NCBI GenBank assembly: GCA_914767715.1
Contig: OU612073.1
Location: forward strand, 13,206,001-13,270,000
Reading direction: 5' to 3'
Source: Membranipora membranacea
Lineage: Eukaryota > Bryozoa > Gymnolaemata > Cheilostomatida > Membraniporidae
Length of the DNA: 64,000 nt
In this document: one piece after another, positions 20,786 to 32,400 of the stretch
Layout: each line of letters starts with the position of its first letter
Position numbering within the stretch: the stretch's first letter is position 1
The notes under the pieces: generated by a model
What the model was told of the DNA's origin: nothing
The model's input: the letters and a program-made list of their open reading frames with translations, nothing else
The model's database searches: none
Position numbers and translations under genes: made by a program

Positions 20786-21391
20786 CTTTCGCCCCTAATA
20801 CTACACTTTGAATAAGTTAACAGATGTTACAGGCTTAAATGCCTATAATGTGATCAGTTTTTATTATGAAATTGTTCAGTTTTTTCTTTGGTCCACCATC
20901 TTGATGCCTTCACGTTGCCAATGGATCCCAATGCTGTATCCGGTTATGTCAAAATTAGTGTCAACAAAATCGTAATAATACAATATAATCCGATAATGAG
21001 ATGTGATTGTTTACCTTATGACACATAACCCGCAAATTCTGAGGTTGAAATCACAGCATAACATTTTAACAAATAAACTTCATTTAGAAATACCTGCGAT
21101 TGACTGTTTTAGCATTATACTATGTCAGTTGGGATGGAAGCCATATATAGTAGATGCTATGACTATGTATTGTATGGGGGTAACCTATCTTAGCAATATT
21201 TGTGTTGATGCTGAAAGACACCCCTGGTAGACAACAACTTCATTTTTTTAGTATTAAAAAAATGAAGTGGGTTATATATATCTAATAGTAATTTCATCAA
21301 CTATTTGGCATCGGATTGACTGTCTGGAGCAAATAATTGCCAACCATGCCATATTTAGGCCTACATAATAAAATATGATGATAGACAGATC
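20786..21391. other. Intergenic: CFAP47 upstream region
   Basis: No convincing coding exon. It should contain the CFAP47 promoter and 5' UTR, but no TATA box or other element can be assigned with confidence. Confidence 0.4.
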
Positions 21392-21427
21392 TCACTCCAT
21401 TTCTTTGTCTCCTTGGCTGGTCTGCCA
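21392..21427 (-). CDS. Candidate last coding exon of mucin A (speculative)
   Basis: The minus strand shows acceptors (CTCAG at 21444 and TGGCAG nearer the exon) followed by a region that can read PAKETKKWSE. This resembles PGKLTRQKYSE in the candidate last exon of mucin B at 49031-49094, with one codon of length difference. Its use requires the GTAAGT donor at 26204 to override the TAA it overlaps. The exact stop and boundaries are uncertain. Confidence 0.22.
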   Translation of the reverse strand, partial: WQTSQGDKEME

Positions 21428-23330
21428 GCAATGTTCTTGCAGCCTGAGAAAAATAAGTAAAGGAAAGACAATCACAAAAAGTTCATGTTATGATAGTATT
21501 ATTGTTGTACAACAAGTGCGCGTTGGATGCAGTTTATTTTCAGTGCTAGCAGCATTGTACTGGTCGACACAGGCACATGACCAGGGCTCGATGGGTCAGT
21601 GCCTAGCGGCGCTCGCCCATAACATATACCGTTTCATCATGAGTAGCGTTTGTAGATGTAACAGAACATCCTCATCATTCTTGCCTCTGATGACAACAAG
21701 GTCTAGGCTGTAATAACCTGCAGAACTGGCGATTGTGTCGTGGTACAATTGGTAAAATTAGGAACTATTTTATATTTCTTCAGCAAATCTCGCTTGGTTT
21801 TATAGTATAATTATACTATCACCAATTGACTAAATGTCTGACAATGATTAAGAATCAATTTGAAGTTTTAAGGTTCAGTTCCGTTTCAAATCATCACTGT
21901 TCTCCCACTAAACCATCATGTCTGGGGTAATTGTTGGACATAATTCTGTCTGCCTAACGTTAGGTATATGGGATCAGTCTATCAACAGTTTCTATATTTG
22001 AGAATTATGAGTAACACAAAATATACCTAAATATGAATATATTATGTACTAATTAGTGAAATATATTAATAATATCATTCGACTAAATACTAGCGACAAT
22101 GAAAAATATAATATATGATGTCATCAATAAAGTAATGTATTATGAGCGGTTATTCATTATAAAAAAAAACATTACTAGATGGTTGGTGTAAACATGGCCG
22201 GGCAAGTTTCCTGCAGTTGTGAGTATTAATTCATAATGAGCACCAATGCTAGCATTACCCCTTGATGGACACCAATATAATATGTGAGCGAAATGCTAAT
22301 ATGGTAAGTTACAATGTGAGTGATTATCATGTAGAGCCAAATGACTACATTGCCGTTAGTCTGATCAAAATTTAGAATTGGACTATACATAAAACTGAAT
22401 AAAAATTTCCTATTACTGAGCAGCTTTTGATACATTGGATGGTTGTAGGTAGATTCTTGTACCTTCCGATATAAAACAAAAAATAGTAGCGGTAAACTTG
22501 TTACATAGGTATCTGTCTCTTCTATGCTATGGATTCCTTCTGATATTGCCTGAAGCTATTTCCAGGATAACCTCTTGGTTGATAACTATATTAAATAAAA
22601 CAAAGACTTATCATGGTATGTCAACAAATCAAGAATTTTTGGATTTGCCAGTTTTGACTCTGAGATGATTAAATAATCTGTAAAAATTTAGAATTTAGTG
22701 ATTGCAGTGATTATCATCTCGCTAATTTTTGGGCGACGTAAAAACTGACTTCACTTACCTAGGTTTTAGTGATCAAGACCTAATAAAAGGAACTACTGAC
22801 TGGCTTACAAGAAGAACCAGCCTTTAATTTAGGGTAATGCTCACTGATAAGGAATAAGCAATAGAATAGGTTGCGCCGGGGTAGGCTGCACCTAAACGGT
22901 GCTCTGTGCTTTTAGTTGATTTCGCTGCTCAAATCTTGGACTATAACTCTCAAAACATACTAGCGTATAGATCTTGACGCTGCCGATCCACTCATATATG
23001 TCGGATAAACATACTAGCTACAGCAGAGCAGATATACTCAATTTAACAAACTGCAACAGCAATGGATTTCAAATTATCAACAAACAGATCTTAGACACTA
23101 TATCTCAAACTAGTGCAATTAAAGGATTAGCCACTAACTGCAATACACAATAACTAAGAATGGATTACACTCAAAGAATACTAAACGAGGCTGCAGAGCT
23201 GGTAAACATAAAACCAGACAACCCACTCAACAATCGACACCAGATCCAATACCTGCACCGATTGCTAAGAAAACTTCGCAGAGCCATCCTGTCGTTCTAT
23301 ACACAAACTGCAGGTCACTTAATAATTGGA

Positions 23331-23862
23331 AACTTGATGAATTAACTCTCTACACACACACCCATAAACCTGATATAATCTGCCTGACTGAAACTTGGAT
23401 TGATGATATTAAAGAACAATCTGCAAACATTAATGGATTCAATAACTATTTCTACAACCGTAAAAATCGCATTGGTGGAGGTGTTGCTATCTTCATCAAT
23501 CAGAGCTTTACAACCAAAGTTATAGCCTCTCACTCAACCAAAACTGTGTCAGCACTCTGGGTCTGGACAAGTGTAGGACATCATAGGCCATAGGCATTTA
23601 TCACCCCCTTGGTGCAGACCAAGAGACAACACTAGAATATATCCAATCAACCATCCTCAAACTATCCAGACGACATGCGAACGCACAACTCCTAATATGT
23701 GGTGATTTCAACAGACTGCCAATAGATGAACTCGCTACTCAATTTGGACTATCAAATGTAGTCAATTTTAACTCTCGTGGAGATGCTAAATCTTATTCTG
23801 ACTGACATACCATCATACAAATACTGTGACAAACTTGCCCCGATCGCTCACAATGACCACTG
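23331..23862 (+). pseudogene. LINE endonuclease domain, broken
   Basis: Reads LTLYTHTHKPDIICLTETW and NGFNNYFYNRKNRIGGGVAI before a TAG in the segment around 23590. The reading then resumes with LLICGDFNRLPIDEL and breaks again near 23800. The motifs are those of the APE-type endonuclease of non-LTR elements, which nicks target DNA. Confidence 0.78.
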
Positions 23863-25197
23863 TTGCATCCTGCTGCGGGAGAGGGGAATCTACCAAGCCG
23901 CTATGTCAAAAGACAAAAGAGGCTTGTCACCCACCCTCGCAAGCTTATGGTTCTGAAGGGATTAGCTGAACAGTCTTGGTCCTCAGTACTAAATACCCAG
24001 GATATAAACAGCAAAGTTCATTTAATGAACGAAACTATATCTAAGATTCTTGACAATCACTGCCCTATAAAAACCACCAAAGTCCGGATCGACAAACCTC
24101 CCTGGATGAGCGACACACTAGACAAAGTAATCTGTGCCAAAAATGAGGCGTACCGTAAAGGCTGCCCATCGCACAAACTACTGAGAACTATCCGCCAACG
24201 ACTCCTCAGACAAAACAAAAGAAAATTTGTCCGGGAAACCCTCAACAAAAACCAAAACACTAAAGCCTGGTGGGACACTATAAAAAAGCTGACAAACAAA
24301 ACTAAACAACAACAATCATCAACACATGTGATTATCGACGACACCAAACTATCTAATGACACTTTCTGTAAAAATCTCAACTCTTACTATGTAGAAGTCG
24401 GGGGAATACGAGCTACCTCAAGCTCTGCATATGTAACTACTAACACCAACAAGCTAGACCATCTAAGTATAGGAGAAGTCAAACTCCTCATGAGAAAACT
24501 GGATATTTCAAAAGCTACATCAAATGAAGACTTTCCCACATGGATATCTAAGGAAGGCATAGAAGATATAGCCATTCCACTACACAACATTGTTAACTGT
24601 GCCCTGGATACCAACTCTTTCCCTGATATTTGGAAAAAGGCGCAAGTAGTACCAATCCCTAAAAACAAAACACCATCTACATACAAGGATTACCGGCCTA
24701 TCAGCTTATTATTCCATCTCGGCAAACTACTGGAGGAAGTAATTATATCCAAAATGAAATCTCACCTAGCAGAAGTACTTAACGCTTATCAATATGCCTA
24801 CCAACAGAAACTCAGTACCACCGATGCAATACTGCAGTTGATAGATGACTGGACATCCGTTCTGGACTCAAATACTAATGTGAAACCAATACAAAATGCA
24901 TGCCTTGATTTTTCCAAAGCCTTCGATAGGATGCAGCACCCCATACTGATATATAAAATGAATCATCTTGGTTTTAACGCTAATGTCATTGCCTTAGTAG
25001 AAAGTTTTTTGGAGTCAAGACAACAATGTGTAAAATACTGTGATAATTTCTCTGACTACAACCCCATTCAAGTAGGTGCCCCTCAAGGAACCAAACTGGG
25101 CCCCATCCTTTGGCTAATTTATGTTGATGACTTAAAATCTTTTGATTATGATACAAAATGTATCAAATATGCTGATGATACAGCCTTTTATAAATAA
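23863..25197 (+). pseudogene. LINE reverse transcriptase ORF fragment
   Basis: 444 codons open. Motifs in order: DYRPISLLFHLGKLLEE (about 24690), CLDFSKAFDRMQHPI (about 24900), GAPQGTKLGPILWLIYVDDL (about 25075) and the catalytic KYADDTAFYK just before a stop at 25195. Downstream coding continues in another frame (25142-25402, 25540-25853), so the ORF is truncated by frameshift. It starts in the linker after the endonuclease, so the Met at 23863 is not a true start. Confidence 0.85.
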
Positions 25198-26200
25198 GCC
25201 TATCGTTGATCCATCCACTGAGAACATATCTGATGCAATACTGTTAGCAAACACCTGGTCTGAGCAAAACAACATGATTTTGAATTCCAGCAAAACTGTG
25301 ATACTGAATGTAGCTTTTACAAACAAACCTGCTATGCACGTTGGTATATCCTATGGAGATGATAACCTCTTTATCTCTCCCTCTGAGCATACCAAGTTTT
25401 AGGCGTATTCATAGACAACACACGAACTTTCAGCAATCATGTTGACTATATTATATCTTAATGCTCACAACGATTATACTTGATGAGACTGCTAAAACGC
25501 ATGGGCATGGATAGTGATGGCCTCAAAACCTTCTATATAGCTACATTAAGTCTATAATCTCCTACGCCTGCCCTGCATGGTATAATCTACTATCAGACAC
25601 CGATAAAACACGACTCGAGAGGATCCAGCGCTCTGCTACTTGGATTGTGCTGCCATTCTCTGACAACTACGAGCAGAGGCTGGACCATCTAGCACTGCCA
25701 CCCATCACAAAATTCCTGCACACCACTTGCAGTGAACATTTCACTAGAATAGCTGACAACGATAATCACCCCTTGAACTCTTGTATTAAAATAAACACAA
25801 ACAGAACATCTGCTCGTAGAGCAAAAATAGATAAATATAGGCCATCCAAGTGAAGAACAACCAAAAGACAAAATACCTTTTTTGAGTTTCATATGCGATC
25901 TTTTAACTAATGCAGCTCAGACTCCTTTTATTTTTTTTTTCCATGTATGTGCTGTACATTCGATGCTATCAACCTATCACAGGATGGATATTAGAATTTA
26001 GGCAATAAACAAACTTCAAACTTCAACTTCTATACCTCAGTGGGTATGGTATAGATGTAAAACTTAAAAATGATGATGTCAATATATTGAGATTTCATAT
26101 AGTAGAATGAGCCTGGTTTGCCTATTGGAAGCCAAGGCAAATTTCGCTCATCTATTTATTGTATATCAGTTTAGCCAAGCAAAAAGAGATGTAACATCAC

Positions 26201-26410
26201 TTACTCGGGAGTTGCGCCAGGCCAATATCTAGTTTTCATTATGTCTGGTCCGCCCCTGCCCTTTCCATGGTCACTGCCAGCGTCACTTCCCGCAAAGCTA
26301 CCAGCAAACTTGTGTCCTGACAATATTGTGTTGTTCTGGAATCTGAATGCTGGATGCAAAGACTTGAGGGTTCCATATCGGTGGATCTCAGGCTTTCCTT
26401 CTCTCTTTAC
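26201..26410 (-). CDS. Mucin A exon: cytoplasmic tail
   Basis: 210 nt, acceptor TTGTACAG. Joined in phase 0 to the TM exon it encodes VKREGKPEIHRYGTLKSLHP, AGSFAGSDAGSDHGKG and WPGATPE, then TAA. The stop overlaps a strong GTAAGT donor (CCCGA|GTAAGT), so a spliced form could extend the tail. Confidence 0.7.
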   Translation of the reverse strand, partial: VKREGKPEIHRYGTLKSLHPAFRFQNNTILSGHKFAGSFAGSDAGSDHGKGRGGPDIMKTRYWPGATPE

Positions 26411-29400
26411 CTGTACAAAAGAGTTCCTTTTAATTTCATAATGTTGTCGCTTTGAAAAAGTCATATGTGGCCATGTGCAGTGAAATGTTACGTACTGGGA
26501 GTCGGGGCAAACATCCAAATTATTTTGCAGAAACCTAATTGTTGATGTCCCTTCTTGTCAGACTTGTCTTTCTTCTTGTTGATCTTATTGACAACGCTTG
26601 CCTGTCAGCCTGCCTTATCATAAATGAAGAGGTTGGTCACTGATATTGGATTACACTACTTTCTCAGCTCAAAAATAACACTGCTTACAAACTTCAGAGA
26701 ATACTCACACATGTGATAAGGACAATTAGAAGAGCCACTAAAAATATAATGACTGAAAATGTCCCTGCTAAGACTGCTGGTAACCACCTCGGAGCCATTG
26801 TTGTCGGAATGGTTGGTGGATCTGCAATAGAACACAAACAAAATAATTAAAAAGAAGAAACTTGTGTGATTTGTTTGTTTGGTGACAAATTATCGAGGAT
26901 AGCACATTGCATCCCTCAAAGATTCATAAAAATAGCAAACATCAATTTGTACATTGTAATACTATTTTTCGTGCTTGAAAGAGGGAATCATTTGGGAGGT
27001 CTACCTGACGGGTAAGCCAACTCAAGAAGATGATAACAATTGGCCTTACCGCAATTTTATTTACTTTTTACTTGAGATTAGCAGATATTATGCCAATGGA
27101 GTAGGTGACTCTTACTTGCATCCAATCACTCCTTGAGGGTAACAATCACTAATGGATATTTTTCTCTCATTTGTGGACAGGTGTGGTTTGAATTAGTTTT
27201 CCCGATTGATTTGCAAACCTACCTGTTACAATTGCCGGTGTTTTAACGTTTGTGCTAGTTGCTGCTTCACCATTCACAGTGATCGTCTGGGCTGCAACAT
27301 TCCCTGTAGCCTGAGATGCAGCATCAAGCAGGTCATCCACTGACGATACAGTACTTTCCCCAGGCAGAGGTATCGAAGTATCAAGTGCTACATTGAAGTC
27401 AACACTGATGTCACTGTTAGCTTCCACATCTCTTCTGCGCCTCCCACTTACCCTCGGAACACACCTTGACAAAAATAAATGGACTGATCAAATATGTTTA
27501 TCTTGCTCAAATACGTCCATTCTATATTATCATTATTATTTTAATTATTCGCATCATTGGGAAATAGTGTAATTGTAACGGTGTCAATGAGGCTGACGGC
27601 AAGATGCCCAGGTTCGTGTGCACAACTCTGTTAACATCTGCTATTCAAGCATTAAAAATTCAGGACTCAGGGGAATTACTTTCATACACTGAACCAGTTA
27701 CGTTTACTCTTTTTGCAATTTGTGGCACACAAAAAAAATGCTTCAAAATATGCTGAGTATGATTTGGTGAGCAAACCATAATGAGCTACCTGGCCAAAAG
27801 CCAGACTTTGGTGTTGAGAATTTTTGTGACGGTAGCTAACCGTTTTCAGTTTTAGTTACTTAGTCTTAGCAAATCAACATGTCTAAACATAGAACTGACA
27901 ATTAAATAGGCATCAATATCAAAAACACTAATATAACAAAATACAATACCTGAACTGGATAAAGGTTACCCCGATGAAGGTACTCTGAAATATCTCTCCA
28001 TATCTCTGATATATCTAGTAAAGGAAGTATTTACACAATGAATGGTTACTGTGAAGATAAAATTACTCTATGGAAGCAATATAGTTCTTGTTAAATCAAT
28101 GGAACTATTGTTGAGCTGGCTCACAAGAAGAAAATTTCCGACATATTGAGCGCTTCACTGAAACTTCTTCAATTCTGCAATTTAGAAATTATAATGACAC
28201 TAGGCTAATAAGCTGTTGATATATAGAGTAGTTGGATGGCTTACCACCACAAGGAAGGCGCGCCTCATTTCGTAGTAGGCTGTTGTGGATGGGTCCTCTA
28301 TGTCTGTATTGCATCCACTAGGCAAACTGGTTGTGAAACCGTTTCCGGACACGACAACACCAGGATCATCAGCAGTAGCTAGAAATAGAAAACGATGAAC
28401 TAGCTGTATGTAGGAATTAAAGAGTATGAGTATGAACTTTCTCAATATTATTTTGTTGAACATTTGCATTAAATCCTCAATCCCTGCCAAACAAAGTCTG
28501 CTTAAGATCTGAATATGATATGGCTCTGATGAAATCTTTCTATTTGTATTCCTAGCAACAGGGTAAGCACCAAGTATCGCGACAGTTTTGATCTATGGTA
28601 TAATGAAAGACTTTCGTTTGTCATAAATACTCGCTTAAAGAGCAGAGCGTCCAAAATAGTATGCCATTTCTTTTAGTATTTCAAAATTAGGAATCATTTT
28701 TCGAGTGTATGTTGCAACTTTTGGCAGGTTAAGCTAACAACTGTCACCTATTAAATTACCAGGGACTAAATGACAAGTCATCTTGTGAATACGCAAAAAA
28801 AATGAGCCCATGTTGACGAATGATATATGGTAAAAAGTGATTTTTTAAGGACGAAACGCAATTTTACATCCGCGTATGTACATACAGTGCTCTAACAGTA
28901 ACTATCGCCTTTAAAGAATATACAAGATGTACTGTTCTAATTTTCTTTGAAACTCATTGACATTTTGTTTTCTAAAACCCAATCATTTTTAAGGTAAACT
29001 CAGTCATTTACAACTTATTATGATAACTAACCTTCGGGAATGCAGTCTCCTGAGTCAGACTCTGCAAAAAAATCGTCCTTGCAATCACAAGCTCCTTCTC
29101 TACACTCTGCATTGTCACCACAAGCAGCACCAGAAGACCCACATGCAGTGAATATTGAAGGAGTAGTCGTGGTCGCTGTTGTTGTAGTTGTGGTAATTGT
29201 TGATGTTGTAGTTGTTGTTGGTCCTGCAGTAATGCTTGGTCCTGCAGTGATAGGTGGTCCTGCAGAAGTGGTTGGTCCTGCAGAAGTGGATGGTCCTGCA
29301 GAAGTGGATGGACCTGCAAAAGTGGTTGGTCCTGCAGAAGTGGTTGGACCTGCAGAAGTTGTTGGTCCTCCAGTAGTGGTTGGGGCTCCTGTAGTGGTTG

Positions 29401-32400
29401 GGCCTGCAGTGGTAGCTGGTCCTGCAGTAGTGGTTGGTCCTGCAGAAGTTGTTGGTCCTGCAGTAGTGGTAGGTCCTGCAGAACTGGTTGGTCCTGCAGT
29501 AGTGGTTGGTCCTGCAGAAGTTGTTGGTCCTCCAGTAGTGGTTGGGCCTCCTGTAGTGGTTGGGCCTGCTGTAGTGGTTGGGCCTTCAGTAGTGGTTGGT
29601 CCTGCAGTAGTGGTTGGTTCTGCAGAAGTTGTTGGTCCTGCAGTAGTGGTTGGGCCTGAAGTGGTAGTTGGTCCTGCAGTAGTGGTAGGTCCTGCAGAAG
29701 TTGTTGGTCCTCCAGTAGTTGTTGGGCCTGCAGTGGTAGTTGGTCCTGCAGTAGTGGTTGGTCCTGCAGTAGTGGTTGGTCCTGTAGAACTGGTTGGTCC
29801 TGCAGTAGTGGTTGGTGCTGCTGAACTGGTTGGTCCTGCAGTAGTGGTTGGTGCTGCAGAAGTTGTTGGTCCTCCAGTAGTGGTTGGGCCTCCTGTAGTG
29901 GTTGGGCCTGCAGTAGTTGCTGGTCCCGCAGAAGTGGTTGGTCCTGAAGAAGTGGATGGACCTGCAGAAGTGGTTGGTCCTGCAGAAGTGGTTGGACCTG
30001 CAGAAGTTGTTGGTCCTCCGGTAGTGGTTGGGGCTCCTGTAGTGGTTGGGCCTGCAGTGGTAGCTGGTCCTGCAGTAGTGGTTGGTCCTGCAGAAGTTGT
30101 TGGTCCTGCAGTAGTGGTAGGTCCTGCAGAACTGGTTGGTCCCGCAGTAGTGGTTGGTCCTGCAGAAGTTGTTGGTCCTCCAGTAGTGGTTGGGCCTCCT
30201 GTAGTGGTTGGGCCTGCTGTAGTGGTTGGGCCTTCAGTAGTGGTTGGTCCTGCAGTAGTGGTTGGTTCTGCAGAAGTTGTTGGTCCTGCAGTAGTGGTTG
30301 GGCCTGAAGTGGTAGTTGGTCCTGCAGTAGTGGTAGGTCCTGCAGAACTGGTTGGTCCTGCAGTAGTGGTTGGTCCTGCAGAAGTTGTTGGTCCTCCAGT
30401 AGTGGTTGGGCCTCCTGTAGTGGCTGGGCCTGGTGTAGTGGTTGGGCCTACAGTGGTAGTTGGTCCTGCAGTAGTGGTTGGTCCTGCAGTAGTGGTTGGT
30501 CCTGCAGTAGTGGTTGGTCCTGCAGTAGTGGTTGGACCTGAAGTGGTAGTTGGTCCTGCAGTAGTGGTTGATCCTGCAGAACTGGTTGGTCCTGCAGTAG
30601 TGGTTGGTCCTGCAGAAGTTGTTGGTCCTCCAGTAGTGGTTGGGCCTCCTGTAGTTGTTTGGCCTGCAGTAGTGGCTGGTCCTGCAGAAGTTGTTGGTCC
30701 TCCAGTAGATGTTGGGCCTGCAGTGGTAGTTGGTCCTGCAGTAGTGGTTGGTCCTGCAGTAGTGGTTGGTCCTGTAGAACTGGTTGGTCCTGCAGTAGTG
30801 GTTGGTGCTGCTGAACTGGTTGGTCCTGCAGTAGTGGTTGGTGCTGCAGAAGTTGTTGGTCCTCCAGTAGTGGTTGGGCCTCCTGTAGTGGTTGGGCCTG
30901 CAGTAGTTGCTGGTCCCGCAGAAGTGGTTGGTCCTGAAGAAGTGGTTGGTCCTGCAGTAGTGGTTGGTCCTGCAGAAGTTGTTGGTCCTCCAGTAGCTGT
31001 TGGTCCTGCAGTGGTAGTTGGTCCTGCAGTAGTGGTTGGTGCTGCAGAAGTTGTTGGTCCTCCAGTAGTGGTTGGGCCTCCTGTAGTGGTTGGGCCTGCA
31101 GTAGTTGCTGGTCCCGCAGAAGTGGTAGGTCCTACAGAAGTGGTTGGTCCTGAAGAAGTGGTTGGTCCTGCAGTAGTGGTTGGTCCTGCAGAAGTTGTTG
31201 GTCCTCCAGTAGCTGTTGGGCCTGCAGTGGTAGTTGGTCCTGCAGTAGTGGTTGGTGCTGCAGAAGTTGTTGGTCCTCCAGTAGTGGTTGGGCCTCCTGT
31301 AGTGGTTGGGCCTGCAGTAGTTGCTGGTCCCGCAGAAGTGGTCGGTCCTACAGAAGTGGTTGGTCCTGCAGTAGTGGTTGGTCCTGCAGAAGTTGTTGGT
31401 CCTCCAGTAGTTGTTGGGCCTGCAGTGGTAGTTGGTCCTGCAGTAGTGGTTGGTCCTGCAGTAGTGGTTGGTCCTGTAGAACTGGTTGGTCCTGCAGTAG
31501 TGGTTGGTGCTGCTGAACTGGTTGGTCCTGCAGTAGTGGTTGGTGCTGCAGAAGTTGTTGGTCCTCCAGTAGTGGTTGGGCCTCCTGTAGTGGTTGGTCC
31601 TGCAGAAGTTGTTGGTCCTCCAGTAGTTGTTGGGCCTGCAGTGGTAGTTGGTCCTGCAGTAGTGGTTGGTCCTGCAGTAGTGGTTGGTTCTGCAGAAGTT
31701 GTTGGTCCTACAGTAGTGGTAGGTGGTCCTGCAGAACTGGTTGGTCCTGCAGTGGTGGTTGGTCCTGCAGAAGTTGTTGGTCCTCCAGTAGTGGTTGGGC
31801 CTCCTGTAGTGGTTGGGCCTGCAGTAGTGGTTGGGCCTGCAGTGGTAGTTGGTCCTGCAGTGGTGGTTGGTCTTGCAGTAGTGGTTGGACCTGCAGAAGT
31901 TGTTGGTCCTCCAGTAGTGGTTGGGCCTCCTGTAGTGGTTGGGCCTGCAGTGGTAGTTGGCCCTGCAGTAGTGGTTGGGCCTGAAGTGGTAGTTGGTCCT
32001 CCAGCAGTGGTTGGGCCTCCTGTAGTGGTTGGGCCTGCAGTAGTTGTTGGTCCTGCAGTGGTGGTTGGTCCTGCAGAACTGGTTGGTCCGGCAGTAGCGG
32101 TTGGTCCATCAGAAGTTGTTGGTCCTCCAGTAGTGGTTGGGCCTCCTGTAGTGGTTGGGCCTGCAGTAGTGGTTGGTCCTCCAGTAGTAGTTGGGCCTGC
32201 ATTGGTAGTTGGCCCTGCAGTAGTGGTTGGGCCTGAAGTGGTAGTTGGTCCTCCAGTAGTGGTTGGGCCTCCTGTAGTGGTTGGGCCTGCAGTAGTGGCT
32301 GGTCCTGCAGAAGTGGTTGGTCCTGCAGTAGTGGTTGGTCCTGCAGTAGTGGTTGGTCCTGCAGAAGTGGTTGGTCCTGCAGTAGTGGTTGGTCCTGCAG

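Larger units (their letters stand above)
22858..26035 (+). mobile_element. LINE (CR1/jockey-like) retrotransposon, decayed
   Basis: About 3.2 kb present in copy A only; copy B reads straight through at about 50336. In order it has a 5' region of about 300 bp, an apurinic-type endonuclease (ICLTETW near 23370, GGGVAIFI near 23485, GDFN near 23705, NDHC near 23850) and a reverse transcriptase. A C-terminal region follows (CPAWYNLLSD and LERIQRSATWIV, 25570-25650), then a 3' end with AATAAA and AAACTTC repeats. In-frame stops and frameshifts interrupt the coding region, so it is inactive. No clear target-site duplication is visible. Clade assignment is by motif impression only. Confidence 0.87.
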
